From Paracoxiella cheracis (GTDB taxonomy: Bacteria; Pseudomonadota; Gammaproteobacteria; Coxiellales; Coxiellaceae), in NCBI RefSeq assembly GCF_049348705.1, contig NZ_CP186485.1, positions 1,922,001 through 1,986,000 of the forward strand: a DNA stretch of 64,000 nucleotides. The letters run 5' to 3'. The stretch's first letter is position 1. Each line of letters starts with the position of its first letter. A program made the position numbers and the translations under genes. Shown piece by piece: positions 17,992 through 26,096 of the stretch. The notes beneath the pieces were generated by a model. It did not search any database and was not told the origin of the DNA. It saw only the letters and a program-made list of their open reading frames with translations.

Positions 17992-18960
17992 TTACATCCA
18001 TCTCTTACGTCGTAAAATTTGAAACGTAACGATAACGATCCCTAAAATAATGCCGCACACAATTTCAAAGGCCCAGTTGTATCCGGCACCAGGAACACCG
18101 CCGACATTAATGCCCAGCAAGCCGGTGAGAAAAGTAATGGGCAGGAAAATTACGGCAACGACAGACAACACATACATCCGCCGATCCATTTGCTCTGCCA
18201 AACGGGCTGTCAATTCTTCTTGTGAGATGGATGCACGCTCTCGTGCGGAATCTAAGTCTTCGATGTAACGTATGATACGATCGCTGGCCTCACGAAAATG
18301 AAGCCGATCAGCCGAACTAATTAAAGGCGTTTCTTGAATTTGCAGGCGATAAAGTGCTTCACGTTGTGGTGCAAGATAGCGACGAATTTCTATTATCTGA
18401 CGACGCAAATCCGCAATTTTAGGGCGGAGCAAGTGACTGCGCTCAACCAACACATCATGCTCAAGCCCATCAACCTGTTCATCGATATCATCCAACACAT
18501 CGGCAATGCGGTCGGTTATGCGATCATTTAACATGATCAAAAATTCAATCGGCGTTTTTGGACCATTCCCCTCAGCAATTTCTTGTCGCAAATCTGAAAG
18601 AGAAAGTAATCGACGATGCCGCGTTGAGATAATTCGATTTTCATCAATCCAAGTTCGAATGGACACCATGTCTTCGGGGTCTTGACCTGGATTGGAATTC
18701 ACACTGCGAAGAAATGTTAAAACACCACCTGACGTTATGACACAACGAGGCCTGGATTCTTCGGCAATCATTGCTCTCGCTGTGATTTTATCAAGCCCGC
18801 TTTCTTTGAGGAGCCAATTTTTAGCTTTTTTCGTTGTGTAATCGAGGTGCACCCAAAGGATGCCCTGGTCTTTGGACCAATTTTGAATCTGATCCCAGCC
18901 AATTTCTTTTGCCCCTCCCTTGCTATCGAGAATGTAGGCACAGACTAAGGCGTTTTCCAT
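17992..18960 (-). CDS. zntB: CorA-family zinc transporter ZntB-like
   Basis: A 322-residue protein, about the length of E. coli ZntB (327). A long cytoplasmic helical domain is followed by two C-terminal membrane helices (SVVAVIFLPITFLTGLLGI and the last helix before RRKRWM). The loop signature is GINVGGVPG, the ZntB variant of the CorA GMN motif, so zinc or another divalent cation is the likely substrate. It precedes the mechanosensitive channel in the same direction. Confidence 0.88.
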   Translation of the reverse strand: MENALVCAYILDSKGGAKEIGWDQIQNWSKDQGILWVHLDYTTKKAKNWLLKESGLDKITARAMIAEESRPRCVITSGGVLTFLRSVNSNPGQDPEDMVSIRTWIDENRIISTRHRRLLSLSDLRQEIAEGNGPKTPIEFLIMLNDRITDRIADVLDDIDEQVDGLEHDVLVERSHLLRPKIADLRRQIIEIRRYLAPQREALYRLQIQETPLISSADRLHFREASDRIIRYIEDLDSARERASISQEELTARLAEQMDRRMYVLSVVAVIFLPITFLTGLLGINVGGVPGAGYNWAFEIVCGIILGIVIVTFQILRRKRWM

Positions 18961-19047
18961 ACTTCAGCATCCGTCTTGAATGAATAGTATTTATTGTAAC
19001 CAGGGCGTGAGGGGATTGCTAGAGGTGCCTTAAACGTCTGGCATTAT

Positions 19048-19842
19048 CTAAACCGCTACAGGCGCTTTAATAGCAGGATGAGGCTCGTAATTGATAATTT
19101 CAAAATCATCGAAATTATAATCGAATAATGAATCGAGTTTGCGTTTAATTATGAGTTGCGGTAAATCGTGCGGTTTTCGAGAGAGCTGCTCACGAACTTG
19201 GTCCATGTGATTATTGTAAATATGACAATCACCGCCCGACCACACAAACTCACCCACGTCTAAATTGCATTGTTGCGCCACCATGTGTGTCAGCAAGGAA
19301 TAAGAGGCAATATTAAAAGGTACACCCAAAAAAGCATCGGCTGATCGCTGCGTTAATTTACAAGAAAGTTTGCGATCAGCAACAAAAAATTGAAATAACA
19401 AATGACACGGCGGTAATTTCATTTCATTTAACTCACCCACATTCCATGCGCTGACAATTAAACGGCGCGAGTTCGGATTCGTTTGAATTTGAGTGAGAAG
19501 TTGCGACATTTGATCGACCACGCGACCATCGGGACACGCCCAGCGTCGCCATTGTTTTCCATAGATTGGACCCAAATCTCCATTTTCATCAGCCCATTCA
19601 TCCCAAATGGATACACCGTGATCGTGTAGAAATTTTAAATTAGTATCACCGCGCAAAAACCACAACAACTCGTAAATCACACTTTTTATGTGCACTTTTT
19701 TCGTGGTGACTAATGGAAAACCGTCCGCTAAATTAAATCGCATTTCATAGCTGAAAGCACTGCGAGTGCCAACACCGGTACGATCCGATTTTTGAATACC
19801 GTTATTGAGAATATGTTGCAGAAAATCGAGATACTGTTGCAT
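19048..19842 (-). CDS. thyA: thymidylate synthase
   Basis: At 264 residues it equals the E. coli enzyme in length. The nucleophile is Cys146 in LPPCHLLFQF, and the dUMP-binding arginines lie in SRRLIVSAWN; DRTGVGT and the C-terminal HPAIKAPVAV are conserved. The enzyme methylates dUMP with methylene-tetrahydrofolate to make dTMP. It is the last gene of a leftward operon: TSUP permease, lgt, a small membrane protein, thyA, with gaps of 1-4 bases. The lgt-thyA pairing is widespread in proteobacteria. Confidence 0.97.
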   Translation of the reverse strand: MQQYLDFLQHILNNGIQKSDRTGVGTRSAFSYEMRFNLADGFPLVTTKKVHIKSVIYELLWFLRGDTNLKFLHDHGVSIWDEWADENGDLGPIYGKQWRRWACPDGRVVDQMSQLLTQIQTNPNSRRLIVSAWNVGELNEMKLPPCHLLFQFFVADRKLSCKLTQRSADAFLGVPFNIASYSLLTHMVAQQCNLDVGEFVWSGGDCHIYNNHMDQVREQLSRKPHDLPQLIIKRKLDSLFDYNFDDFEIINYEPHPAIKAPVAV

Positions 19843-19846
19843 AGTT

Positions 19847-20242
19847 TTATGGATTACTTTGTGTTACGGGTTCTGTGGTTTGTTGTGCCGTTTGCGTTGG
19901 GGGATTTCCCCGTCCACCGGGACTCATGTTCGTTTGTGCGATCATCGTAATTACCAGAATTAGCCACACCACCCACACTAACGACAAGGTATGCGGCATG
20001 GCTTCGCGCTTGAACATCCAAAACACCATAGCCACAAGAAGACCGCCCACGAGTGGAATGATTAACAATGAGACCATATCCTGAATCAGACGACCCACTG
20101 CATCATCCGAAAAAATCATATGCAGTGAAACAGCAATATAATTATGGACATAAATCAAGCCATCGAGTATGTGACTCAATTGAGTCTTAAAAAATATCGC
20201 ACATGCCGACAGCAGGATGATCAGAATGATTTGTTTAATCAT
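19847..20242 (-). CDS. small membrane protein of unknown function, between lgt and thyA
   Basis: A 131-residue protein I do not recognise. It has an N-terminal hydrophobic segment (IILIILLSACAIFF), two further membrane helices around residues 60-80 and 88-105, and a Gln/Thr/Pro-rich tail after RGNPPTQ. It is separated from lgt by one base and from thyA by four, so it is part of that transcript. The tight spacing suggests a real protein, possibly envelope-related. Confidence 0.75.
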   Translation of the reverse strand: MIKQIILIILLSACAIFFKTQLSHILDGLIYVHNYIAVSLHMIFSDDAVGRLIQDMVSLLIIPLVGGLLVAMVFWMFKREAMPHTLSLVWVVWLILVITMIAQTNMSPGGRGNPPTQTAQQTTEPVTQSNP

Positions 20243-20243
20243 T

Positions 20244-21029
20244 TTAACGCTCCTTGTAACGATAAACCCACCACAATGCTATACATCCTATCAATATCAT
20301 GGGAAATGACAAGAGCTGTCCCATGGTGAGCCAACCAAAGGCGATGAACCCTCGTTGTGGATCAGGCTGGCGAAAAAACTCAGCAAGAAATCGGAAACAG
20401 CCATAACAGACCAAAAATAAGGCCGCAACTGCAAAGGGCGGGCGTCTTTTTGAGGAAAACGACCATAAAATGATAAATAAAAGGACACCTTCGAGCAGGA
20501 ATTCATAGAGTTGAGAGGGATGACGCGGCAGCAGTCCCGCTTTTGGAAAAATCATTCCCCAAGGCACTGTAGTCACCCGCCCCCATAATTCCCCATTGAT
20601 AAAATTCCCCAAACGACCCGCCGCCAAGCCAATTGGCACTAATGGTGCAGCAAAATCGATGACATTCACCCAATATTTTTGATGAACGCGCGCATAAATC
20701 CACGTCGCGATGCCAACACCCGCTAGGCCACCATGAAATGACATGCCACCATCCCAAAGCTTGAATAAAAGCAAAGGATTGTGAAAAAAGTTGATCGTAT
20801 CGTAAAAAAGCATATAGCCGAGTCGGCCACCGATAATTACTCCAATCGCGCTATAAAAAATCAAATCAGCTACTTGCTGGGGATTCCAACCACTACTGGG
20901 TTTTCGCGCGCGATACAACGCTAACCACCAGGCGCCGATAAAGCCTACCAAATACATAAGTCCATACCAATGAACTTTCAGCGGCCCCATCTTAAACGCG
21001 ATGGGGTCAAAATGAGGGTACTGCAACAT
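20244..21029 (-). CDS. lgt: prolipoprotein diacylglyceryl transferase
   Basis: A 261-residue, seven-helix inner-membrane enzyme that transfers diacylglycerol from phosphatidylglycerol to the lipobox cysteine of prolipoproteins such as MlaA and Pal in this window. Family motifs are GGRLGYMLFY, MSFHGGLAGVG, and the Lgt signature around GRLGNFINGELWGR, followed by RHPSQLYE. It sits in the TSUP-lgt-membrane protein-thyA operon. Confidence 0.96.
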   Translation of the reverse strand: MLQYPHFDPIAFKMGPLKVHWYGLMYLVGFIGAWWLALYRARKPSSGWNPQQVADLIFYSAIGVIIGGRLGYMLFYDTINFFHNPLLLFKLWDGGMSFHGGLAGVGIATWIYARVHQKYWVNVIDFAAPLVPIGLAAGRLGNFINGELWGRVTTVPWGMIFPKAGLLPRHPSQLYEFLLEGVLLFIILWSFSSKRRPPFAVAALFLVCYGCFRFLAEFFRQPDPQRGFIAFGWLTMGQLLSFPMILIGCIALWWVYRYKER

Positions 21030-21032
21030 AAC

Positions 21033-21830
21033 TTATCCGATAAACAAATGGAGGCTCACTAATAATAAAAATACGGCAAACAAGCGCCTCAACAAAGGAG
21101 CGGATATACGATAAGATAGTGCCGCCCCTAAAGGAGCAAACAGTATACTGCCAACCACCACAGCTATCCAGGCCGGCCAGTAAATATAGCCGGTGCTCCA
21201 AGCCGGTAGGCCCTGAGCATACATTCCTGTTAACCCAACAACAACTCCGATAATTGAAACCGTTAAGCTCGTAGCGATTGATACCATCATGGCCGTTCGC
21301 AGCTCAATGTTACAAAATAATAAAAAGGGAATCATCACCGAGCCACCACCAACACCAAGCAATCCCGACTTTCCACCAATCAACAATCCCATTCCCCACA
21401 TACCACAAGAACCCGGCAAGTTGCGATGAGGGTTAACTTTTTTTCCCAATAACAGGTGCAATCCAATCAATGCTATAAAAACTGCGAAAATAATGGCGAT
21501 GACTCGACTATGCAAATAGTGTGCGAAAATAGCTCCCAAAATGACGCCGATGACAATGCTTGGAAGCATACGCCGATAAATATGCCAAAATTTAGTTTTA
21601 TGACGGCGATGCGCATAAAGCGCACGCAATGCGGTACCGATCATGACTGCGAGCGAAGTGCCGGCTGCCATATGCATGATGATAGGGCTCGGAAAATGTT
21701 GCAGTCGAAACAGCAATGCCAAGCCAGGCACAACAATAACACCACCACCGACACCTAACAACCCCGACATCGTGCCCGCAAAAGCACCGAGAATGAAATA
21801 TAAAATAATAAGAACAGAAATATCGATCAA
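21033..21830 (-). CDS. TauE/SafE (TSUP) family permease
   Basis: A 265-residue protein with about eight membrane helices and the duplicated TSUP signature: SGLLGVGGGVIVVPGLALL near the N-terminus and SGLLGVGGGSVMIPFLL mid-protein. Members export sulfite, sulfonates or other anions; the substrate here is unknown. It begins the four-gene operon that includes lgt and thyA, three bases before lgt. Confidence 0.88.
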   Translation of the reverse strand: MIDISVLIILYFILGAFAGTMSGLLGVGGGVIVVPGLALLFRLQHFPSPIIMHMAAGTSLAVMIGTALRALYAHRRHKTKFWHIYRRMLPSIVIGVILGAIFAHYLHSRVIAIIFAVFIALIGLHLLLGKKVNPHRNLPGSCGMWGMGLLIGGKSGLLGVGGGSVMIPFLLFCNIELRTAMMVSIATSLTVSIIGVVVGLTGMYAQGLPAWSTGYIYWPAWIAVVVGSILFAPLGAALSYRISAPLLRRLFAVFLLLVSLHLFIG

Positions 21831-21854
21831 TGTCGTACACTCACCCTAACCCCA

Positions 21855-23052
21855 GGGACTGTTTATTAGTTTGTGTAAATCGCGTCAGTCAGAATTATGA
21901 ATCAGCCATTGTGTTAACTGATTTTTTAATTTTATCAAAAACTACATTGCGTTCAAATTAATTTCCTCTCTTATGAATTTTAAGTTTTATACAAAATCCG
22001 CCAGGCGATCTTCAAACATAAGGGCAAAACGATTCATGGCGGCACCCCAGTCTCGAATCGGCATGGTCCATTTTTTGGCTATATTTTTTAACCCTAAATA
22101 GAGTTGTTTTAAAGCGGCATCGTCCGACGGAAAAACTCGTTTATTTTTAATAACTTTTCGGATACTCATGTTCAGTGATTCAATAGCGTTAGTGGTATAA
22201 ATCACCCTCCGAATTTCTGCCGGATAAGCAAAAAATGGCACAATGCGCTCCCAATGAGTCAACCAACTTTTGGCAATCGAGGGAAATTCAGCATCCCATT
22301 TCTCAGAGAAACTCGTCAGCGCCAATTCTGCTTCTTCAACCGTACTGGCCGAATAAATAGCTTTTAAGTCAGCGGCCACTTCTTTTTTCTTTTTCCAACC
22401 CACATAGCGCAATGAATTCCGCACCATGTGTACAATGCAAAGCTGTACTTGAGTGTTAGGATACACAGCGCCAATCGCATCAGGAAAGCCCGTTAGCCCG
22501 TCAACGCAACAAATCAGGATATCTTCTAGGCCTCGATTTTTTAACTCCGTTAATACATTCAACCAGAATTTAGCGCCCTCATTTTGGCTAATCCAAATAC
22601 CTAGCAATTCTTTTTGCCCATCGATATTAATTCCTAAAGCCAAATACAATGCCTTATTGATAACCTTTTTATCTTGCTGCACTTTAATCACTAAAGCGTC
22701 CAAATACACAATCGGATACACCTTGTCCAACGGACGACTTTGCCAAGCCTTCACTTCTTCAATCACTTCGTTGGTTACTGTAGAAATGAGACTCGAACAA
22801 ATAGTTGTGCCATACAAATCTTTCAACTGATCTTGAATATCACGGGTAGTCATACCCCGTGCATAAAGACTCATAATTTTGTCATCCAAATCATCAAAGC
22901 GGGTTTGATGTTTTGGAATCAATTGCGGTACAAACTCATTGTTACGATCACGAGGAACCTCAATGGTCATCTCGCCATCTGTTGTTTTGATCGTTTTTTG
23001 GCTGTGCCCATTGCGGGAATTACCACTATTGTTGCCAGACACTTCGTGTTTT
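21855..23052 (-). mobile_element. IS256-family element, truncated at its 5' side
   Basis: The right terminus is probably GGGACTGTTTATTAG at about 21855, followed inward by the transposase gene read leftward. The 5' part is lost at 23052, where an IS903-type element begins. The sequence on the far side of that IS does not look like the missing IS256 start, so this is not a simple insertion. Confidence 0.7.
21987..23052 (-). pseudogene. IS256-family (mutator) transposase missing its N-terminus
   Basis: About 355 codons remain of a family that is usually near 400. The frame is open back to the IS junction (KHEVSGNNSGNSRNGHS), where the family normally has some 45 more residues. The mutator core is complete: EVPRDRNNEFVPQLIPKHQ, YLDALVIKVQQ (first Asp), CVDGLTGFPDAI (second Asp), QLCIVHMVRNSLRYV and TTNAIESLN (glutamate). 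A start at 23042 is possible but the protein lacks the N-terminal helices, so it is probably inactive. Confidence 0.85.
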
Positions 23053-24170
23053 GGCTTTGTTGCCTAACCTCACGGCTTTGTCTGTGTCGCAAAATTTAGG
23101 CGCAACGATAACTCGCCGGCATTCCTAGCCGTGTCATTTTATTTAACACACCACAACCGATCATTGATTCGATTTTTTGCCGTACAAAATCTCGAGCATG
23201 TAACGTACTACCCAATATTCTTTTGTAGCGTTGAATCGCCAACTCTGAATAATTCCGATAACCGTATTGTCTTATTCGTTGCCAAGCCATTCGGCCCAAT
23301 GCTTTTAGTTGCTTAACATTACCATTACGTTGTGTATGATTATTTTTATCATAAACAGCATCACTATCAGGCGGCATTATTATAGCGGCTCCTTTAAAGT
23401 AATTTGATAATATTTCATAAACAGGATTCTTATCGTAGGCACCATCGGCGCTGACATGGCCCACTTTGCAAGTAAGTTGCTTTGATAACGTTGCAACGCT
23501 TTGGCAATCCGCCGTAAAGCGATCCGTTAAATCATTACCATGAATAATATGTTTATTATCAACGGCTATATGCAATTTACGCCAACTCCGTTTGGCTGAT
23601 AATGTATATGTTTCCTGATGCCATTCACCTCTGCCAAACCGTTTTAACCCAGTGGAGTCAAGGGCGATAGCCACAACGCTTTTATCTGCCGATTCCGTTT
23701 TCCTGTAACGAGGCGACTGAATAGTTAAAAGCGCTAACCGTTTTGACAAGCAACTGTAATCCGGTGATTTTATATTAAGGGCTTTCATCTTGAAAATTGA
23801 ATTCATAAACCCTTGACATTGCCTCAACGCTAAACGAAAAACTTGCCGAATTTCATGGCACGTAATGATCGCAAGATCCGTGAACTTTTGGGGTGCGCCT
23901 TTGCCATCATACACACGATCTTTTTCATACCACGAATGAATAATATCATCGGATATCCAGATTTCAATATTGGCACGATTGCGTAATGCATTATTATATT
24001 CACGCCAATTGCTCACCTTGTATTTCTGCTTGGGAATCGTCCAGCCTTTTTTGTTTGGATATTTATTTGGCATATGAGGCGCCCTCTGCTTAAAAATCGT
24101 GGGGTGCTGATTATAATATAGACAGCAAAAATTACATAGATTGTTCATGTTTTAGTTAGGCAACAAAGCC
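23053..24170 (-). mobile_element. IS903-type (IS5 family) insertion sequence, copy A
   Basis: A 1118-base element bounded by the 16-base perfect inverted repeat GGCTTTGTTGCCTAAC. The ends begin GGCTTTGTTG, as in IS903. The flanking nine bases (TCGTGTTTT and CTGTGCTGT) do not match, although IS903 relatives normally leave a nine-base duplication. On one side it abuts the IS256 remnant, on the other a truncated gene start. Confidence 0.92.
23096..24073 (-). CDS. IS5/IS903-type transposase, copy A
   Basis: I set the start at the ATG preceded by a GGCGCC-containing leader where the other copies have AGAAGGCGG (325 residues, MPNKYPNKKGW); the frame is open 25 codons further. The DDE core shows AIALDSTGLK (Asp), HVSADGAYDK (Asp) and a C-terminal helix around SMIGCG. 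From this start the protein equals that of the other four full copies, while the upstream leader differs by several bases from copies B-E. Confidence 0.9.
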   Translation of the reverse strand: MPNKYPNKKGWTIPKQKYKVSNWREYNNALRNRANIEIWISDDIIHSWYEKDRVYDGKGAPQKFTDLAIITCHEIRQVFRLALRQCQGFMNSIFKMKALNIKSPDYSCLSKRLALLTIQSPRYRKTESADKSVVAIALDSTGLKRFGRGEWHQETYTLSAKRSWRKLHIAVDNKHIIHGNDLTDRFTADCQSVATLSKQLTCKVGHVSADGAYDKNPVYEILSNYFKGAAIIMPPDSDAVYDKNNHTQRNGNVKQLKALGRMAWQRIRQYGYRNYSELAIQRYKRILGSTLHARDFVRQKIESMIGCGVLNKMTRLGMPASYRCA

Positions 24171-24252
24171 CTGTGCTGTCGTACTCTTCCCAGCAATCCT
24201 CTGCCTCAGTAGCGGTTGTTAAGTAATTGGTCGGTTTTTCCTTGAGGTCCAT
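24171..24252 (-). pseudogene. 5' end of an unknown gene cut by IS copy A
   Basis: An ATG at 24252, preceded by AAGGAACC at a good distance, opens a frame MDLKEKPTNYLTTATEAED that runs into the IS end at 24170. No match to the missing IS256 N-terminus is seen. It faces away from the small-protein/TIR-like pair, so it may be the leftward gene of the former phage-like control region. Function unknown. Confidence 0.45.
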
Positions 24253-24277
24253 GTTTTGGGTTCCTTCGCTCCAGCCA

Positions 24278-24311
24278 GTACTTATGGTTCTTAAATAGTA
24301 ACCATAAGTAC
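24278..24311. promoter_or_regulatory. 12-base inverted repeat, possible operator or hairpin
   Basis: GTACTTATGGTT (24278-24289) and its exact reverse complement AACCATAAGTAC (24300-24311) are separated by ten bases, just upstream of the truncated leftward gene. TAGTAACC and AAAGTTAC here resemble the GGTAACTTT sites upstream of the S24 repressor, so this could be one of its binding sites. This is inference. Confidence 0.45.
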
Positions 24312-24485
24312 CCTTTATGTCAATACTAAAAGTTACTTTTCTGTGGGGTATAGGGTAGACTTGCATCTTTAGGATTACTGAGAGCCTAGCCCCAGGGTCG
24401 GTATAGTAATATGTTGAATATGGTTTTCCAGAAACTTATAATGAAGCTGACACTTTAATTTAAAGATTTTTTTAGGAAATTATGT

Positions 24486-24641
24486 ATGCAACGAAAACAT
24501 CACAACATCATACAGCGCAAAAATCCACGTACGGGGCATTACGTGAAAATTGATCGATCAAAGGGAAAAATATTGTCGCACAAGTCAACACCTGGGCCGT
24601 ATAAGAACGTGCCTATTGCGCGAAGCACAGGAAAAAAATAA
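24486..24641 (+). CDS. small basic protein (51 aa) coupled to a TIR-like protein
   Basis: The frame from ATG 24486 encodes 51 residues rich in Lys and Arg (MQRKHHNIIQRKNPRTGHYV ..., ending ARSTGKK). Its TAA overlaps the next ATG as TAATG at 24639-24643, a classical coupling arrangement. I do not recognise the family. A weak AGGAAATT lies upstream. Its net positive charge would suit binding to nucleic acid or to an acidic partner, but that is speculation. Confidence 0.6.
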   Translation: MQRKHHNIIQRKNPRTGHYVKIDRSKGKILSHKSTPGPYKNVPIARSTGKK

Positions 24642-25228
24642 TGAGATTATATTTGTATAATCCTGTTTCTGGTGATGTCTTAACTCATAAACCTAAATAT
24701 CGACCAAAAACTTGTTTTATTATGACGAAAATAGGGCCCCAAATAACTAAGGAAATAAAAACTATAAGAAAATCTCTTGCCAAACACATTAAAGACCATG
24801 GCTTCCATGAACTAGACGCAGAAAAAGAAATACATGGCCGTGATTTTTTACAGAAAATATGGGAGATGATTCTTTCGGTGCCAATAGGAATCGCTATAAT
24901 TAGTGATGATTTATCAGTTAATACTAGAGCGAACATATTTTATGAATTAGGCTTGCTTCAAGCTTATGGCAAGGAGACGATCATTATAAAAACTAAAAAT
25001 GCCAATATACCATCAGATTTCATAAGAACTGAATATATTGAATTTGAAAATAATAAATACAAAAAATTTGGGGATGATATAAAAAAATATTTCAGAAAGA
25101 TAGAAGAACGTGCTAATTATTACGTTGATTTATCTAAAGATACACGCAAGGTTAGAGCGCTTTCACAAGATTATTTACATCGAGCTTATTTGATTACTGG
25201 CGATGAAAAATTATTAACACAAAAATAA
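24641..25228 (+). CDS. TIR-like / nucleotide-binding Rossmann-type protein, candidate defence effector
   Basis: A 195-residue soluble protein. After about 24 residues comes a flavodoxin-like core: CFIMTKIGPQITKEI (first strand and loop), a helix, GIAIISDDLSVNTRANIFYELGLLQAYGKETIIIKT, then SDFIRTEYIEF. The pattern CFIM near the start plus NxFYELGLLxAxGKxxIII is typical of bacterial TIR-like and deoxyribosyltransferase-like domains; the glutamate of YELG would be the candidate catalytic residue. The C-terminal 50 residues are charged helices without a recognised domain. It is coupled to the 51-residue protein and lies in an IS-bounded island next to a phage repressor, typical surroundings for defence or prophage cargo. 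Confidence 0.6.
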   Translation: MRLYLYNPVSGDVLTHKPKYRPKTCFIMTKIGPQITKEIKTIRKSLAKHIKDHGFHELDAEKEIHGRDFLQKIWEMILSVPIGIAIISDDLSVNTRANIFYELGLLQAYGKETIIIKTKNANIPSDFIRTEYIEFENNKYKKFGDDIKKYFRKIEERANYYVDLSKDTRKVRALSQDYLHRAYLITGDEKLLTQK

Positions 25229-25292
25229 AATTTCTCGCCATTACTACTAAATTCTAGTTATGAAAGTTGAATAAAAGAATTAGATTGTGTGC

Positions 25293-25988
25293 TCAAAAAT
25301 TGGGGTCAAGTTGATAAGTAACAATTCCTATAACCTCAGTTCCTTCTTCAATTTTTTGTATAGGATATCTTGGATTAAGCGGTTTCAGCCACCTATGAGA
25401 GTCCTCAAGAATGAATTGCTTAAAAGTGGCTTCACTGTAATGATTAATGGTAGCAACCACAAAATCACCTGGTTTAGGTTCGCGATTAGGAGTAATAATA
25501 ATTATTTGACCTGGCAAAAATGATTTTTCAAAAAAATTCGGTGAAATCATTGATTCACCTTTTATACGTAACGCGTAACTGTCTTTACTGCACTTATCAA
25601 CCGGCACCGGAACAAACTCAGCTTCGTCTGTAGTGGCTGGATTCATTGCGCTTCCATTTCCTGCGCATACCCAGTCAAGAATAGGAACCCACCTAATCAA
25701 CAAATTTTTGTTCATGTGGGCAGTATTCAAATTTTTATTTTTTGCATTAGGAGATACATCACCTTTGCCAGATATAAGCCATTCAACATTAACATTAAAT
25801 CTATTTGCGATTTCAATAATTCGAGAAGTTTTAGGAGTTCCTTCTCCTTCAAGCCATTTTCTAACACCTTTTTGTGTAAGTTTAAATTCTTCGGCCAGAG
25901 CTGCTTGCCTCCCTTTTCCTTTTCGTGGAAAGCCATGCAGATCTAAAATATGGTTTAGTCTTTCTGAAAAGGTTTTCATGTCATTCAT
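25293..25988 (-). CDS. phage-type S24 (CI/LexA-like) repressor
   Basis: A 231-residue protein with an N-terminal helix-turn-helix (LAEEFKLTQKGVRKWLEGEGTP, about residues 30-52) and a C-terminal S24 peptidase domain. The serine is in RIKGESMISPNFF and the lysine is probably in the FVVATINH region, although the usual Lys spacing is not certain. Such repressors bind operators as dimers and cleave themselves after RecA activation; the cleavage site may be VCAGNGSA. AGGA lies five bases before the start. GGTAACTTT sites occur upstream. Confidence 0.85.
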   Translation of the reverse strand: MNDMKTFSERLNHILDLHGFPRKGKGRQAALAEEFKLTQKGVRKWLEGEGTPKTSRIIEIANRFNVNVEWLISGKGDVSPNAKNKNLNTAHMNKNLLIRWVPILDWVCAGNGSAMNPATTDEAEFVPVPVDKCSKDSYALRIKGESMISPNFFEKSFLPGQIIIITPNREPKPGDFVVATINHYSEATFKQFILEDSHRWLKPLNPRYPIQKIEEGTEVIGIVTYQLDPNF

Positions 25989-26026
25989 TCCTCGTAAAAA
26001 ACCCTTATTTTTATTATAGTTAGAGT

Positions 26027-26090
26027 AAAGGTAACTTTCATTGCCTTTCTTGGTTGCATAAGGTAACTTTATGTGCTAAAAATAGTTACC
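26027..26090. promoter_or_regulatory. repeated GGTAACTTT sites upstream of the S24 repressor
   Basis: AAAGGTAACTTT (26027-26038), TAAGGTAACTTTAT (26059-26072) and an inverted AGTTACC (26084-26090) are spaced over 64 bases in front of the repressor gene. Spaced operators of this sort are expected for a CI-type autoregulator. IS copy B begins at 26097, so the divergent lytic-type gene, if there was one, has been lost here. Confidence 0.5.
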
Positions 26091-26096
26091 ATGATG

